Below are positions 20,317 to 31,385 of a DNA stretch of 64,000 nt, one piece after another (position 1 is the stretch's first letter; every line of letters begins with the position of its first letter). Source of the stretch: Bryopsis sp. KO-2023 (Eukaryota; Chlorophyta; Ulvophyceae; Bryopsidales; Bryopsidaceae); contig BSYQ01000013.1 of assembly GCA_030272585.1 (NCBI GenBank), positions 2,418,001 through 2,482,000 of the forward strand. Direction: 5' to 3'. Position numbers and translations under genes: made by a program. The notes below the pieces were generated by a model. That model was not told the DNA's origin. It was given only the letters and a program-made list of their open reading frames with translations, and ran no database searches.

Positions 20317-22364
20317 CCATACTCTTTAAAAACCGGAAATCCGATAATCAATGGAGGCCCTTTTCCGTTAATAACATAGACTCGACAGTCAATGGTTGCT
20401 GTGGCCGTTTTGATCGGAAGATCCAACATCCCATCAAGCTTGTGGATGGACCCATCTGCATAGCGAACCTTAATATCACAAGGTCGGACTTGGTCGTACA
20501 ACTCCAGTTTTTTGAGAAGCGACACCTGAGCAAAACTCTGCGAGGCACCAGTGTCAATCAGGGCTTCAACACGTTTCCCATGAATCGTAATAGGGACGTG
20601 CAAAGCATTCACTGTGCTTCGTGTGACATGATCGCATCTTAAGACTTCGATGTGATTGTTTTGCGTGGTACCTGGCAAAACATCCAACTTTCCAGAACGA
20701 GATCGTGGTGGTACTACATGAACCTTTTGTGGTTGCTTGCTGGACCACCACCTGAATACACCGTCATCGTCGACTGACTGGTGAAACTCCTCCTCCGATT
20801 CACTGGAAGTAGTATCCTCCAAAATCTGGGCAATCAGCGGATCCCATTGGTTTCCACTATTCGCTGCCCAAAATACGTCGTTTCCAGGCTCTGCGTCATA
20901 GTAGATGCATCGTTCGAATTCACTGGGATTCGCTCCTTCAGGTTCCAACACGTCCGAGTCGCAATCTTGATAGTCTGTAGAGTCCGCTTTTGATGACATT
21001 GAGTCATTTGCTGAATGCGAGTCGCCTGGTAATTCTGCTCTGGTAATTCCCATAGTGGCCACATCGAAACTGAACTCGTCCTCTTCGTTCTCCTCACGAT
21101 CGTCATAAACATATTCCTCTGGCATCCTTTCCCTTTCTGGAGTAATCGCATATGTCTCTTGAGGTGGTTCGATTGGTACTGGTGTCTCCACAGTCGCCAC
21201 TGGGGGGGTCGTTTCCAGAGGGTATCCAAGCTGTTTCAGATGTGCCAGCGCTTCTCGCCTGCAGTCCTCATTCGTTTCCATCAGTCTTTTCCACGCAAGC
21301 ATCAAAGTTTTATACCCACTTATATTTTCGTAATTAATTCGTGGTCCCGAAAAAATCGGTTTACGATACCGACGTTCATCAAAACGAAGTGCACTTTCCG
21401 TCCCTACTACCCCACTGGCTGATCCTTCCCCCTTTGACCCTGATAACCGAGCGGTGTCAACTTCCATGTAATCACCGAGATCCGCTTTCCAGGGTTGCAT
21501 GTCGATTGACATCCAGTGTAGGTAATTCTTGACGTGTACTTCAATACGGGTCAAATCACATTCATTCTGAAAATCCTTGGTGGCCAGCATCTTACGCAAA
21601 TCATGTGGTAGTGCCTTGAGCAGAATTTGTGCTGCCCTTGTCCTATCCAGCTCCTGTTCAGTATACCGATGTACCATGCCAATAAACCTACTCACAAACG
21701 TATTCAGACCTTCATTCGGTTGTTTCTTAAGCTTCCTTAACTTTTCCTCAGCGTTCAGAGGTGGTTCTGGTGGCAGTAGACCTCTCAAAGTCGAACGAAG
21801 CCCCTCCCATCGTCGAGAATCCGTGAAAGCAGCCTCAGTCATTTCGACATCAATTTCGTCACCCCCTGGTCCCACTTGTCTGGTAGTCAAAGCCCAACGA
21901 CGAATACATTCCAACGGTGTCATAGTACACACATCCGCGACAATGCGACGTATTTCCGCTCCTCCTGGCGTTGCTGTATTGATGTACTTCATAAGCGCTT
22001 TCACTCGAGCTCCAAACGTATCAGCAGTCGTTGTAATCAACGGCCAAACCTCTTCGTCAGCTTCCCTCGACCATATCCTGATAGTTGGCTGAGTCGGTCC
22101 AGGGTTCCTTTCGATATTCCCTACACATAAGAGAATCCGAAGCAGACGACGAGAAATGTACCGTCGATACACTGTGAAGCGTCTGAGGTTCACGTCCAAA
22201 CACACATGCGCCAGCATTACCGACCGAGCTCCTCGATATATTGTCGACTGTGGGAGCGTTGCTTCGTACGTACAAACTTGCAAGTGCCAACATAACATTC
22301 CTAGCACCATCATCAGCCCCAGCAACCTGTGCTCCGAAACCATGTTGTTTTTTCGAGAAGACAT
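20295..22364 (-). CDS. Gag-protease frame of the Ty3-like element, with a 2A-like motif
   Basis: A 689-residue frame starts next to the primer site. The first 35 residues are hydrophobic and signal-peptide-like (LLGLMMVLGMLCWHLQV). Residues 82-90 read GNIERNPGP, a match to the 2A ribosome-skipping signature whose core is E-x-NPGP. A retrotransposon gag core follows (residues about 140-280), then an acidic linker, and an aspartic protease (VEALIDTGASQSFAQV) at the C-terminal end. A 2A-like site ahead of gag would release a leader of about 89 residues; this is inference. No zinc knuckle was seen. Confidence 0.85.
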   Translation of the reverse strand: MSSRKNNMVSEHRLLGLMMVLGMLCWHLQVCTYEATLPQSTIYRGARSVMLAHVCLDVNLRRFTVYRRYISRRLLRILLCVGNIERNPGPTQPTIRIWSREADEEVWPLITTTADTFGARVKALMKYINTATPGGAEIRRIVADVCTMTPLECIRRWALTTRQVGPGGDEIDVEMTEAAFTDSRRWEGLRSTLRGLLPPEPPLNAEEKLRKLKKQPNEGLNTFVSRFIGMVHRYTEQELDRTRAAQILLKALPHDLRKMLATKDFQNECDLTRIEVHVKNYLHWMSIDMQPWKADLGDYMEVDTARLSGSKGEGSASGVVGTESALRFDERRYRKPIFSGPRINYENISGYKTLMLAWKRLMETNEDCRREALAHLKQLGYPLETTPPVATVETPVPIEPPQETYAITPERERMPEEYVYDDREENEEDEFSFDVATMGITRAELPGDSHSANDSMSSKADSTDYQDCDSDVLEPEGANPSEFERCIYYDAEPGNDVFWAANSGNQWDPLIAQILEDTTSSESEEEFHQSVDDDGVFRWWSSKQPQKVHVVPPRSRSGKLDVLPGTTQNNHIEVLRCDHVTRSTVNALHVPITIHGKRVEALIDTGASQSFAQVSLLKKLELYDQVRPCDIKVRYADGSIHKLDGMLDLPIKTATATIDCRVYVINGKGPPLIIGFPVFKEYGWVINIT
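22331..22342 (-). promoter_or_regulatory. Primer-binding site of the Ty3-like element
   Basis: On the minus strand TGGTTTCGGAGC begins directly after the 5' LTR. It is identical to the primer site of the nested chromovirus and of the element at 61.8 kb, although the elements are otherwise dissimilar. Confidence 0.8.
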
Positions 22365-22527
22365 TTTGAAGAGAAGTGTTTGTTACAGGAAAACGTTCAC
22401 CTTATATACAACCCTAACAGTACGTGCACTCCAAACCGCACTACTTCACTACAGCACTACTTCAGTACATCAGTACATCTCGCTCTCGCTATTCTCGCTC
22501 ACTCGCAAAACCATTCTCAATCTCACA
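22343..22527 (-). repeat. 5' LTR of the Ty3-like element
   Basis: This is the second, identical LTR copy. On the minus strand it is followed at once by the primer-binding site. The right flank CCAT (22528-22531) completes the target duplication. Confidence 0.95.
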
Positions 22528-23297
22528 CCATAGCCCAGGGAGTAGAACGTGCCTCAGAATACTACACGTGCTCGATCGACCACGTTCCTGTTCCACCACT
22601 GGCCACTGAACGAGGGAGGCGACACCCAAACGCTCCACTCCTGCAGCGCTTCGTTGAACTTGTTAAACCAAGCGAGTGGTTTCTGTGAAGCTATTTTCGG
22701 GTGTTGGTGGCAGTATGCAGCGAACATGGGAGCAGCGGACGCGGATATGGGGCGACAATATCACGGGAGGACTACGACATTCGCTGAGGCTTCAGTGTCG
22801 CTGAACCCGCCGAGTCGGGGTGTGTGTGTGGAGCCGCCTTCAGCCGCCTTCAGCCGCCTTCAGCCTCCTTGGCGCTTCCTTTTGCTGTATTTTTGTAATA
22901 ATTGGTAGCGCGTGCTGTCTCCGGGATGATAATGGGGTGAGCGTAACGCGCGCCCTTTGCATGGGACATAGGAGGACGCCTGTTGAAAAATTTTGGAACA
23001 CAAATACTGGGAAAAGCGCGAAGTTGATGTGGAAACGGCGGCTTGTCGCCCGCCACGTGTTCCGAAAAACCCATATAAATTGTTGCCTGCCGTTCATTCT
23101 GGCAACAAGTATACTAAATCTCTTCGTGTGTATTTTCAACGGTGAGCGACGGCCCTGCGCACTGGAATACGTTGGATATGAAGTCGCAACTACGTCTGGA
23201 AAATATCTGCCTCGTATCTGAACTCACGCTAAGCAGTGGTCGTTTTCCGGTTCAGGAGTCTATTTCCTGTTCAGCAGTCTGGTGAAGGGTGGCAAAG
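22528..23297. other. 5' flank of the Cys-rich peptide gene
   Basis: No gene was recognised between the LTR element and the peptide gene. A decamer minisatellite (AGCCGCCTTC, about four copies) lies at 22832-22870. A promoter-like pair sits further right (see the next entry). The LTR element therefore sits about 770 bp upstream of the peptide start. Confidence 0.6.
23054..23080 (+). promoter_or_regulatory. G-box and TATA-like pair upstream of the peptide gene
   Basis: A palindromic CACGTG (23054-23059) is followed 14 bp later by TATAAAT (23074-23080), about 220 bp before the start codon. The pair looks like a plant-type core promoter with a bZIP/bHLH site. No transcript start can be seen. Confidence 0.4.
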
Positions 23298-24148
23298 ATG
23301 AAGTTCGTTTACTTCGCTTTCTTCGTTTTGGTCGTTCTCTCTCTTGCCCAGGTATGTTTGCAAGTATTGCCAGTGTAAGTACGAAACCGTTACACCCGTT
23401 CCATCAAAGCTGACTCGACATACGAACCCACAGGTTGGAAACGCAGAGGAAGAAGACCAAGCACTGGAACACGCAGGCCGCGAGTTGAGCGGTGCCAAAG
23501 GGCCAGGTGAGAGATGGCTCAATTCCCAGGGCCTCCTGCTCAAGTTCATGACGAAACGAGACTGTAGAAGGGGTTTACGCTTTGATATCTGGGGGTTGCG
23601 TCATTCGTTGAATTCTTAACTCTGTGCATGGTTATTGCAGACCCCTGTGCCAGGTTGCATTGCGGACGCGGTTACCGTTGCAAGCCAATCTGCAAGACTA
23701 GTAAGAGCTTGTCATGACTCCGTAAAGACGTGCTAATACCTTCACAGCGTAACGGAGCCTTCCGACTTATTTGTGTTTTTTTTTTCTATTTTCCAGTTTG
23801 CAGGCCGCAGAAAGTCCCGTGTCACGGTGAGGATTCAATCGCCAACAGCCAATCATGCTTCTTTCATACGTTACTCGAATTGTTTCCCACGTTCAACTGC
23901 CACCACCTCAAAAGTTGACGATTGCTCTTTGCGTGTTCCAGGTCATCACTGCCACAAGGGAAAACCTACCTTCACTAAAGTGTGCCGCCAAGGTAAGCTC
24001 GTTGAAAACCTGCATCGCTCGTTTTAAGCACATGCGTCTGCCATAGAAGCCAAGCAACACTGCATTTAACTTTATGTTTGATTGTTTTATGATTTCAGTC
24101 TGCCCCCAAGCCACCTGCGTCAGACGTAGACACCGCCACCATCTTTAA
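23298..24148 (+). CDS. Small secreted Cys/His-rich basic peptide precursor, unknown family
   Basis: Six exons (23298-23351, 23434-23506, 23641-23700, 23797-23826, 23942-23992, 24099-24148) encode 105 residues. Residues 1-18 (MKFVYFAFFVLVVLSLAQ) are a clear signal peptide. An acidic stretch (EEEDQALEH, about 22-31) looks like a pro-region. The rest, from about residue 43, is basic with ten cysteines (45, 50, 56, 60, 64, 71, 76, 87, 91, 96), many histidines and the tail RRRHRHH. All introns after exon 2 are phase 1, and each small exon holds its own Cys cluster. Ten cysteines would allow five disulfides. The layout (signal, acidic pro-region, basic Cys-rich mature part) resembles antimicrobial or metal-binding secreted peptides, but I do not recognise the family and the function is inference. 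Confidence 0.75.
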
Positions 24149-26305
24149 ACACGTGGGCTCCAATGCTTCCGAGTTACCTTGATGAAGGAGTATGAATTCA
24201 AACTTCTTTGACATATTTAGAAAATAGTTGGTATACTTCATGTCTTAGCTTTATGGAAGATATAACTTTGTGTTTTGACCTGATCGAAATGGTGCATGAC
24301 AGAGTTAGAAATGTATGGGTGGTTTTTTTTTGCAAGTTTTGCATTCCTGGATGAAGGATTTGGCTGTGATCTGTCCTCCTGTTGTCTTGCTTGGCAAAAT
24401 TCACGCAAGTGAATGAAAATTTTGTGACAAGGTTCATCTGTTAGGAAAGTGTGTCGTCAATGACCGCTTTATTAGTTCGATGTGATTAGCAGTTTCCCAG
24501 TATCGGGATTTTGGTTGGACATTCTGAAATGTCTGAAAAGTTGTTTTAAGTTTTTACAATTACGTTGTAAAGCTGTTGAAGGAATGAATGCACTTGGAGG
24601 TTATTTAAGTAAGGACTCGCAAACTTCATCGAAATCCTCGTCGCAAACTTGACCCGATTTAAAAAAAATACGTTGCAACCCACTCTGTATTTGTCCATCG
24701 CTGTCTTTTCTGAATACGTTGAGTCACCTTCTGGAAAAGTGACAATTCACACCATTCTGCACTTTTCGCGAAGCATAATGTAGCTTTAGCTTGGAAAAAT
24801 ATCCTGCTAAACATTACCAATTGTGAAATGAAGGAAACCTGCCTGGTTCATAAACAGTTCAGAAATTCATACAAACTTATACATCGATGAGTATAAAAAG
24901 AAGGAAGGGAATTAAATGCCTGTGGCAATTTTGCGCTCGACCAAGCAACAGTCAAGTGAAATCAGTACGGTTTGACTGGATCATGATGCGTATGAAGTGG
25001 TGAGGTGGTTGTAACCTGTGGGTATGAACTATTAACATGAGCTTTTGTACTGGATTGGTGTACATGGTGGCGGTCGCATCCAGCAGTAAATTGGTCGTAA
25101 CATTTTGTTGCAATAAAACCCCCCGGCCCTTTTGCGACAGTTCCACAGTTGTACTGTTGGGCAGACACCTGGATATGGGCAATGTTTGACTGCCGGAGGG
25201 CACGTCCCCTTGATCGTTCCATTCTGAACTTTTTACTCTCGACACAAACAAACAAATATCTTTACCCTCCAACATTGCCGAAGGTTTTTATTGCTTGTGT
25301 CTACTGATCGTGTAAGGTTTGTGTTTATGGTTATGTTGGAGATCAGTTATTCACAGTTAACCAAGTGTAAGTTGGTTAACACTTGACTAAAAACAAACAG
25401 AGGTTGCATCCTTCAGACTGTTGCCACCAGAGGGGTCTGGCTTGAAACAAAAATAAAAATTTCAGGGCTGAAGGCAAAAAAAAAAACAAAAAAAAACTAC
25501 TGGAGTATCTCTGACTAGATAATGAGTGTTTGATACTTATCGTCTGATGATGCACTCGTGGCAAAGAATCTGGTGTGGTTGCTTTGACTTTATTTTGCTG
25601 TTGGTTGTAACTATTGATTGATCGATTGATTGAGGGTCCTCCCCACTTTCCACTATTTCTTTTTGTTAAAATATATAAATCAAAGAGAAAAGGGTCTGAT
25701 GCACAGAAGTAGAAAACACCACGAACAAACAAAACCCAACCAAGAGGTGTGAAGGAAAAGGGACTTGACAGAACCAAAAACATGATTACAAAAAAACTAC
25801 GGCCTGACAAAGGCACACAAACATACCCTCTCTCACTCTTTTGCCCCTCCCATCTCACTCTTTTTTCCCACGAGAAAAAGTGTGTTTTTGCGACCAAAAA
25901 TTTCCCCAAAAGAATTCACACCCTGCAATACAGCAAATGATCTGTTTTTTTTCTTCTTTTTTTCTTTCCATTCATTTTATTAATCGATGAAAATTGTGAG
26001 AATCTACCAACCGATAAAATAATCAGAAAGCAAAAGAGAAAAAAAAGAAAAAAACAGAAAAACCCAGGGCCTCAAAACTGATTGATTGACAAAATCGTGC
26101 CAGTTATCATTTCATGTATATCTTTTTCAACCTTTTTTTCCCCTTTCCAAAAGAAAGTGCAAAATTTTAGTTACCGAGACGCTGCAAGCAGAGGGTTTTT
26201 TAAACAGAAGATAAGTGGGTTGATTCGTTGATTTTTTTCTTCAGAAATTCAACGATCCTTGATAGATTTTTGCCAAAAATATATTGTATGGATTTTTTTT
26301 TCCAA
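24149..26305. other. Intergenic, no recognisable gene
   Basis: AT-rich sequence between the ends of the peptide gene and KAS III. The two genes converge, so this holds both 3' ends. Only short low-complexity frames are present; none resembles a known protein. Confidence 0.6.
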
Positions 26306-29300
26306 TCAGCCCCATTTAACGATTGCAGCTGCCATGGTTAACCCAGCACCAAATCCTGCCATTGCCACCTGAATGGAATTTACAAGCATCCATTAGATAA
26401 GAAAAAGAAACTGATAATAGTTCACCGATTATGATAAAACACTGATCATCGACCTTAATCAAAATATCCAAATTTTGGACCGACTGCTGATTGCCAACAC
26501 TAAAGAAACCCAGCACAATATTTTACACAGATATCAACTACACACTCCATCGTAAAAAGTGTGGGTCTCTTAACAGTGTCACCCCAGTAATGGTGCAGGC
26601 CACACTTAATTCATGAAAAAAAGAAAAAAAAAAACGTTACAAACAAGTGTAGATTTCGGAAATAGTGTGGCCCACGCTATTTTCTGTTTTTTTCTGAAAT
26701 ATCTGCTGTTTACGGGAATAGTGCAGGCTCACTAAACACAATCAAGGGTGCATATTTTCCAACAAAAGCAAAGTCGGTTGGGTGTTGCAAAGAAAGTAAG
26801 AAAGTAAACTCTCAGTACTGTTTTTCTGGGAACCCAACCCACCACATCTCCTGACTTCACTTGGCCTTCTCGTACGGCCTCGTCCAAAGCCAGCGGTATG
26901 GAAGCTGCCGAAGTGTTGCCATATTTAGAAAGGTTCGAAACAACTTGTTTCGAGTCCAAGCCGAGTCTATCGGCCGCCGCATCCAAGATCCTCTGATTGG
27001 CTTGATGCATGACTAACCAATCCAAGGCATCGCTGTCCAAACCCCCAGATTCCAGAGCCTCTTCAATTACCTGGTCAGAAAAAAAATTAAAATGTTTCGA
27101 ACATAAAAAAAAGTTTCGAAATTAAAAAAAAGTTTCGAAATTAAAAAAACGTTTCGAAATTTAAAAAAAAGTTTCAAAAATCTGAAACATGTTTCAAAAA
27201 TAAAAAAAATTGTTCGAAATTTGAGCCTGCTGCCTTTCCGAAAGACAAGGATCAAGAGGGGGTATTCCAAAATCATCGACCATTTCCTTCATAGTTTCCC
27301 TCTTAATTTTCAATTTGTTGAATTGGTTTAAAACAGTTCTTCAAAACTATCATATGTTGGGGAGGCACAGAGGAAAGTAGATCATCGCAAATTCCGCAAG
27401 CATGTTTGGAGCCTTTTTTTTTCAATACTTTTTCTTTTTTGCCCCTTGCCCCCCCCCCCTCCTTGGTAAAACAAAACACACTGTGTTTTTACCCCCAACC
27501 CGACTCTTTGGCAACCTTCCATCATAAATAAACCCACCGCTGGCACACCTCGGACAGCCCATTTGAACACCTCCTTCCCGTTCATTTCCAAATTGCAAAA
27601 AGACGCTTTTGCTGACTGGACGTCGTCATCCCCCAGAGGCTTGCATCCATTCGAATTGAACATCGCATGCAGATTCTTTTGACCGGATCCCGTGCTGTTC
27701 ATGGCCATTCCCAAAAGGCCGTCCGATTCTGATGATGAGTCATCTGCTGACATCACCACTGCCCCGCATGCATCCCCGAAAAGAATGCATGTAGCTGATG
27801 TTCACATCCCAAAAACCCACAAATAAGAATAAAAAATAAAAACAAGAATCGGAATTAGTTAATGGATGAACAAAAAGAGGTCTACCGATGAGATCTTGTT
27901 GTAGATGATTGTGGGAATGTTATGCGTGGTCCCCCCACCCCTCTTTGTGATTTCACTTTGGTTAGAAAAGCAAAAAAAAAAAAAGAAAAAAATGAAAAAA
28001 GAGCTTTTTTGGATTGAAAAATCAAAAGACATAATCCAAGAAACTTTTGTGGATTCGTGAATTGCCCAATTGTGATCATCGTGTCAAATGCAGAATTTTC
28101 TACGAATCAATAAAATTGAATGACTGTTTCATGAATATATGACAGGTCGTTATGGGAAAAAAATTATGATAGAAGAAAAAATATAATTGAAATATACATA
28201 TTATTGTATATAAGCAATATCTACTCAACACATTTCTGGGAAGAGCTGCGCTCTGCGCCTCTCCGACTTTGGAGAAAAAAGAGTATTTTTTTTTGAAGAA
28301 TGTATGCATGGCATGCAACAAAATTACTTGAAAAGTCAGCCCTTACATCGATCTTTCCAGTCGACGACTCTAGAAAGGGCATCTCCTCCCACCACAAGCA
28401 CGTTTTTGTAAGCCCCTGTTCGAATGTATTGAGCAGCAGTGATCAAAGACACCACAAATCCTGAACAAGCAGCGGTGATGTCGAAAGCAACCGCCTTCCC
28501 TGCCCCAACCCTGTTTTGAACCTGAATGTCACATCAAAGCAAAAAAGAAACCTGGAATGAGTTCCGTTTACCATACACTTGCTCTGTGGATGGGCTGCAG
28601 GGAGCTTTCAGCCCTCAATGCAACACATTTGGAAGAAAATGATAAATTAAACGCCTGATCTCAAAACTTGAAATTTGAAATTGGTGGGACTGCATTCGTT
28701 TGGATCATATTTTAGCGCTACGTTTCTTTTTCCAGTGGACTTCGGACTGCGGACTTTCTTTTTTTTGCCACCACTATCATGCTGGGGAAGCTTGATTTTG
28801 AAGTGTCAAATGCCATTTGCCACGAGCACCAATGCTTCCCGTTTCTTGTAGAACAGTACGATACTGCAGATTTTTCACATTGATATAATATTGTGGAGCA
28901 GGATACATCCATCAGGGATTTTCAAGTATCTACGAGTCTTACATTTCTTTTGTTTGCAGTATCGATTCTAGAAGAGGATATTTAGAAAGAAATTCCGAGT
29001 TTATTAATGATTTTGAAAAACAAAATTGATAGCAAATGTTCAAAAAAATAAACAAATGCAGGGGAATGGATTGAACAAAACAAATGATCGATGAAAATAA
29101 AATTATTTCAAGAGTGTAACCGAACTCCACAATTCCTTTCGACACTCACTCTCCAATTGATCATTTTTCGTACGAAGGATTCATGCAAAATATCCCAAAA
29201 AATCATTTTCGATTTTGGAATCGACGAAACAAACGGCAACGTATCTCTACCTCGACCACGAATCTTTCGCCACGCGAGCGAAAAACCCACCTGACAAGCG

Positions 29301-29707
29301 CTTCCAAAGATGTCGTCGGGACTCGAAGTCCCCATTATGATCAAGTCCAAGTCTTCCGCGGACACACCCGCCATCTCGAGCGCTCGCTCCGACGCTGTCG
29401 TCGCGTGATCCGCGAGGAGCTCTCCATCGCTCAAGACGTGCCTTTGTCGTATTCCCGTGCGTCGAGTGATCCACTCGTCCGACGTCTCGACAATCCTCTC
29501 CAGATCAGCGTTGGTCAGCACGGTTTCGGGCACGGAACTCCCCACGCCCAACAGCTTACAACCAGCGTTCACCGCCACCGAGCGATATTTCCGTTGACAG
29601 ATTCTGGAACCTGGCATTGGGATGACTCTGGAGGGCGAACGTCCGACGAACCCTGCGTAATTGACGGCGTTCGGCGCCAAGCGCGAGGACGTCGACGCCG
29701 GCTCCAT
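26306..29707 (-). CDS. KASIII: 3-ketoacyl-ACP synthase III (KAS III), plastid type
   Basis: Five exons on the minus strand (29291-29707, 28347-28521, 27538-27794, 26843-27070, 26306-26368) encode 379 residues. The enzyme condenses acetyl-CoA with malonyl-ACP to start type II fatty acid synthesis. The thiolase-fold catalytic triad is visible: C158 in [10 protein letters not shown]305 in VMHQANQR and N335 in KYGNTSAAS. The protein ends with the typical [16 protein letters not shown]. About 45 residues precede the enzyme core and are Ser/Arg/Pro-rich, fitting a plastid transit peptide; the start at 29707 was chosen because it gives this leader. The introns contain AT-rich minisatellites. The gene lies head to head with the frame at 30236, about 530 bp away. 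It looks intact. Confidence 0.93.
27094..27220. repeat. AT-rich minisatellite in a KAS III intron
   Basis: About seven degenerate units of 17-21 bp of the form GTTTCGAAATTAAAAAAA lie in the intron that begins beside the exon at 26843-27070. The palindromic TTTCGAAA core recurs in most units. Confidence 0.7.
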
Positions 29708-30235
29708 TTCCGAAAAACAGCACCGGATGCGTGAGAGGTCGGTAACGGAAGAGCGACGACTGAGCTGGAAACCTCGAGAAACGTACGCGCGAACGAAGTT
29801 GCTTTTGCGAGAGTTTCGCTTTCAATCTGGCTTGCGGAGTGAAAGTCGCACCTGGGATCACGTGGGCAAAAAGATCGTTCCGCTGTACAATAAAATGAAG
29901 TCGATCTTTTTTTGGAATGATGCTCACGCACACACGCGCGCGCAACATTCGCTCCGTGTTTTGCATAATTTGATGTTTGTTTGTTTTGCGTAATGAACTC
30001 GCGTCCAGCTCGAACCCCCTCTGCCAACCCCGACAGGCGGGCCATCGAATTGAACGATGTTCGGCGTCTTCTGGCGAAAATCCGCCTGGCATTGCACGTG
30101 TTCTTCTGTGGGGAATGCACGTGGGTGGATACCGAGCGGGAAGCCCGACGAATATGCCAGAGCTCGGCATGCCGACTTGCCCCTTCCGTTACGAGAGCAG
30201 CATCGGATAACAGACCGCTCCAGCCAAAGAGGGCG
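29708..30235. promoter_or_regulatory. Shared 5' flank of KAS III and the plus-strand gene
   Basis: This interval of about 530 bp separates two divergent starts. It is richer in G+C than the flanking introns. No clear TATA box was seen. Frames overlapping it on the minus strand look like shadows. The plus frame of the next gene stays open back to 29981, so part of this interval could be its coding leader. Confidence 0.4.
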
Positions 30236-30814
30236 ATGTCGTTCGGCGAAATAGTGGCGCTTTCGTTGATGTTACCGACATTCAGCGGGAAAGAGGTGGC
30301 GCTGAGAATCGCCGTACTGGGGACTGAACTCGGAGCGGCAAAAGTCGCTCAAGCGACCTCCATCATGATCGAATCATTGGCACACAATCCATGTACCGAA
30401 CATCTGAGAATCGAGCTTCTGCACGATGGTCCGACCGACGGTTCCGTTCGGCACAGATCCATCTGGGCGAGGGTTATTTTGGCATTCAAAACTCTTCTCA
30501 GAGCTAATGTTGGGTTTCGGGATGTACGGATTCGAGCGCCCGCCACTTTCTTTGCACCCTCGGATGAGGCAGAGCTCAATTCGATCGCTGCATCTTCTTT
30601 GGACGAAGTCAGACTGGCGGTGTTGATGGGCACTCACGGAAGGGTGGGGGCCAGATGCATGTTCGGAAGGATGCCCCAGCCGCTGTTGGAAATGATCTTC
30701 GAAAAATCAGGGCTGAGCACCCCATGCAAAGTTGTAGTGGAGGATGTTGGGAATGGAGAGAGTCGGAGGCATCCAGGGCAAGATCTGAACTACATTGCAG
30801 AGTGGGTCGAATGA
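30236..30814 (+). CDS. Hypothetical protein with a C-terminal MGTH-type motif
   Basis: A single-exon frame of 192 residues from the ATG at 30236 (the frame is open upstream to an ATG at 29981, which would add 85 basic residues). I do not recognise the family. The middle is a mix of helix-like and charged segments. Near the C-terminus the frame reads VRLAVLMGTHGRVGARC followed by MPQPLLEMIFE, a form that recalls a motif seen at the ends of many uncharacterised ankyrin or leucine-rich proteins of algae and protists (MGTH ... SP..LLP.DLLRLI), but no repeats are visible here. Codon use is G+C-rich like the first exon of KAS III. It could be the last exon of a longer gene. Confidence 0.5.
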   Translation: MSFGEIVALSLMLPTFSGKEVALRIAVLGTELGAAKVAQATSIMIESLAHNPCTEHLRIELLHDGPTDGSVRHRSIWARVILAFKTLLRANVGFRDVRIRAPATFFAPSDEAELNSIAASSLDEVRLAVLMGTHGRVGARCMFGRMPQPLLEMIFEKSGLSTPCKVVVEDVGNGESRRHPGQDLNYIAEWVE

Positions 30815-31385
30815 CTGCGACTGATTCTCATCCAGGCACCTGGCGGTATCGTACTGAGGGGGCCAAAATTGGTTTGCAATCGTCTCGATTGAGTCACCTT
30901 TCCGTTTGTTGATGTAGTTGGGGATTAGGGCCTTGGCAAAGAGTCGAGGGCAAGCTAGATAGTTTTTAAATGGTTGAACAGGCCGTATATTCACATTTGG
31001 GGGTCCTTGGCGGGTTAACCAAACCAAAAATTACATGCGCAGAAGCCCGGGTTAGTTGACGGGGTTGAAAGGAAATATGGGAAAGAATGCTTCAAATTTT
31101 CACTTGGTTGGAAAAATTCAACCCCATCAATATCACTATATGATTGAATTCACTAGAAGATGGACCCCAAATGCTTTCTGAGCATTGTGGGCATGCAAAC
31201 AAAAAGATTTAAAAAAATGAGTTTGCACGGCGGCAAGAGGCTGACCACAGTTTGCTCTTCTCTGGCCGACTCAAAAAAATATATCTTCCCAATATATTTA
31301 ATAATTTAGTGGTTGATTTTCTGCCAAGAAGGACGACAGTTTATCGCCATTGTGAGTGCGCCCCAATCGATCGCTTCCGTTTGCA
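30815..31385. other. Intergenic, no recognisable gene
   Basis: Nothing was recognised between the two small plus-strand frames. The sequence turns AT-rich after about 31040. Confidence 0.5.

Larger units (their letters stand above)
16723..22527 (-). mobile_element. Ty3-like LTR element without chromodomain, short LTRs
   Basis: Two 185-bp LTRs (16723-16907 and 22343-22527), identical by eye, bracket a minus-strand element of 5805 bp. A 4-bp duplication CCAT flanks it (16719-16722 and 22528-22531). It has a primer site directly next to the 5' LTR, a gag-protease frame and a pol frame in the order RT, RNase H, integrase, which is the Ty3/Gypsy order. There is no chromodomain, and the pol is clearly unlike the two chromoviruses at 1-10 kb, so this is another lineage. 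Identical LTRs suggest a recent insertion. The copy appears to have about one or two breaks between its two main frames. Confidence 0.9.

Noticed and set aside
22156-22688. Plus-strand frames running through the LTR
   Set aside because: The same residues appear at the other LTR; they are LTR sequence, not a gene.
29556-30170. Minus-strand frames upstream of KAS III
   Set aside because: They overlap the first KAS III exon in other frames and the divergent promoter; composition explains them.
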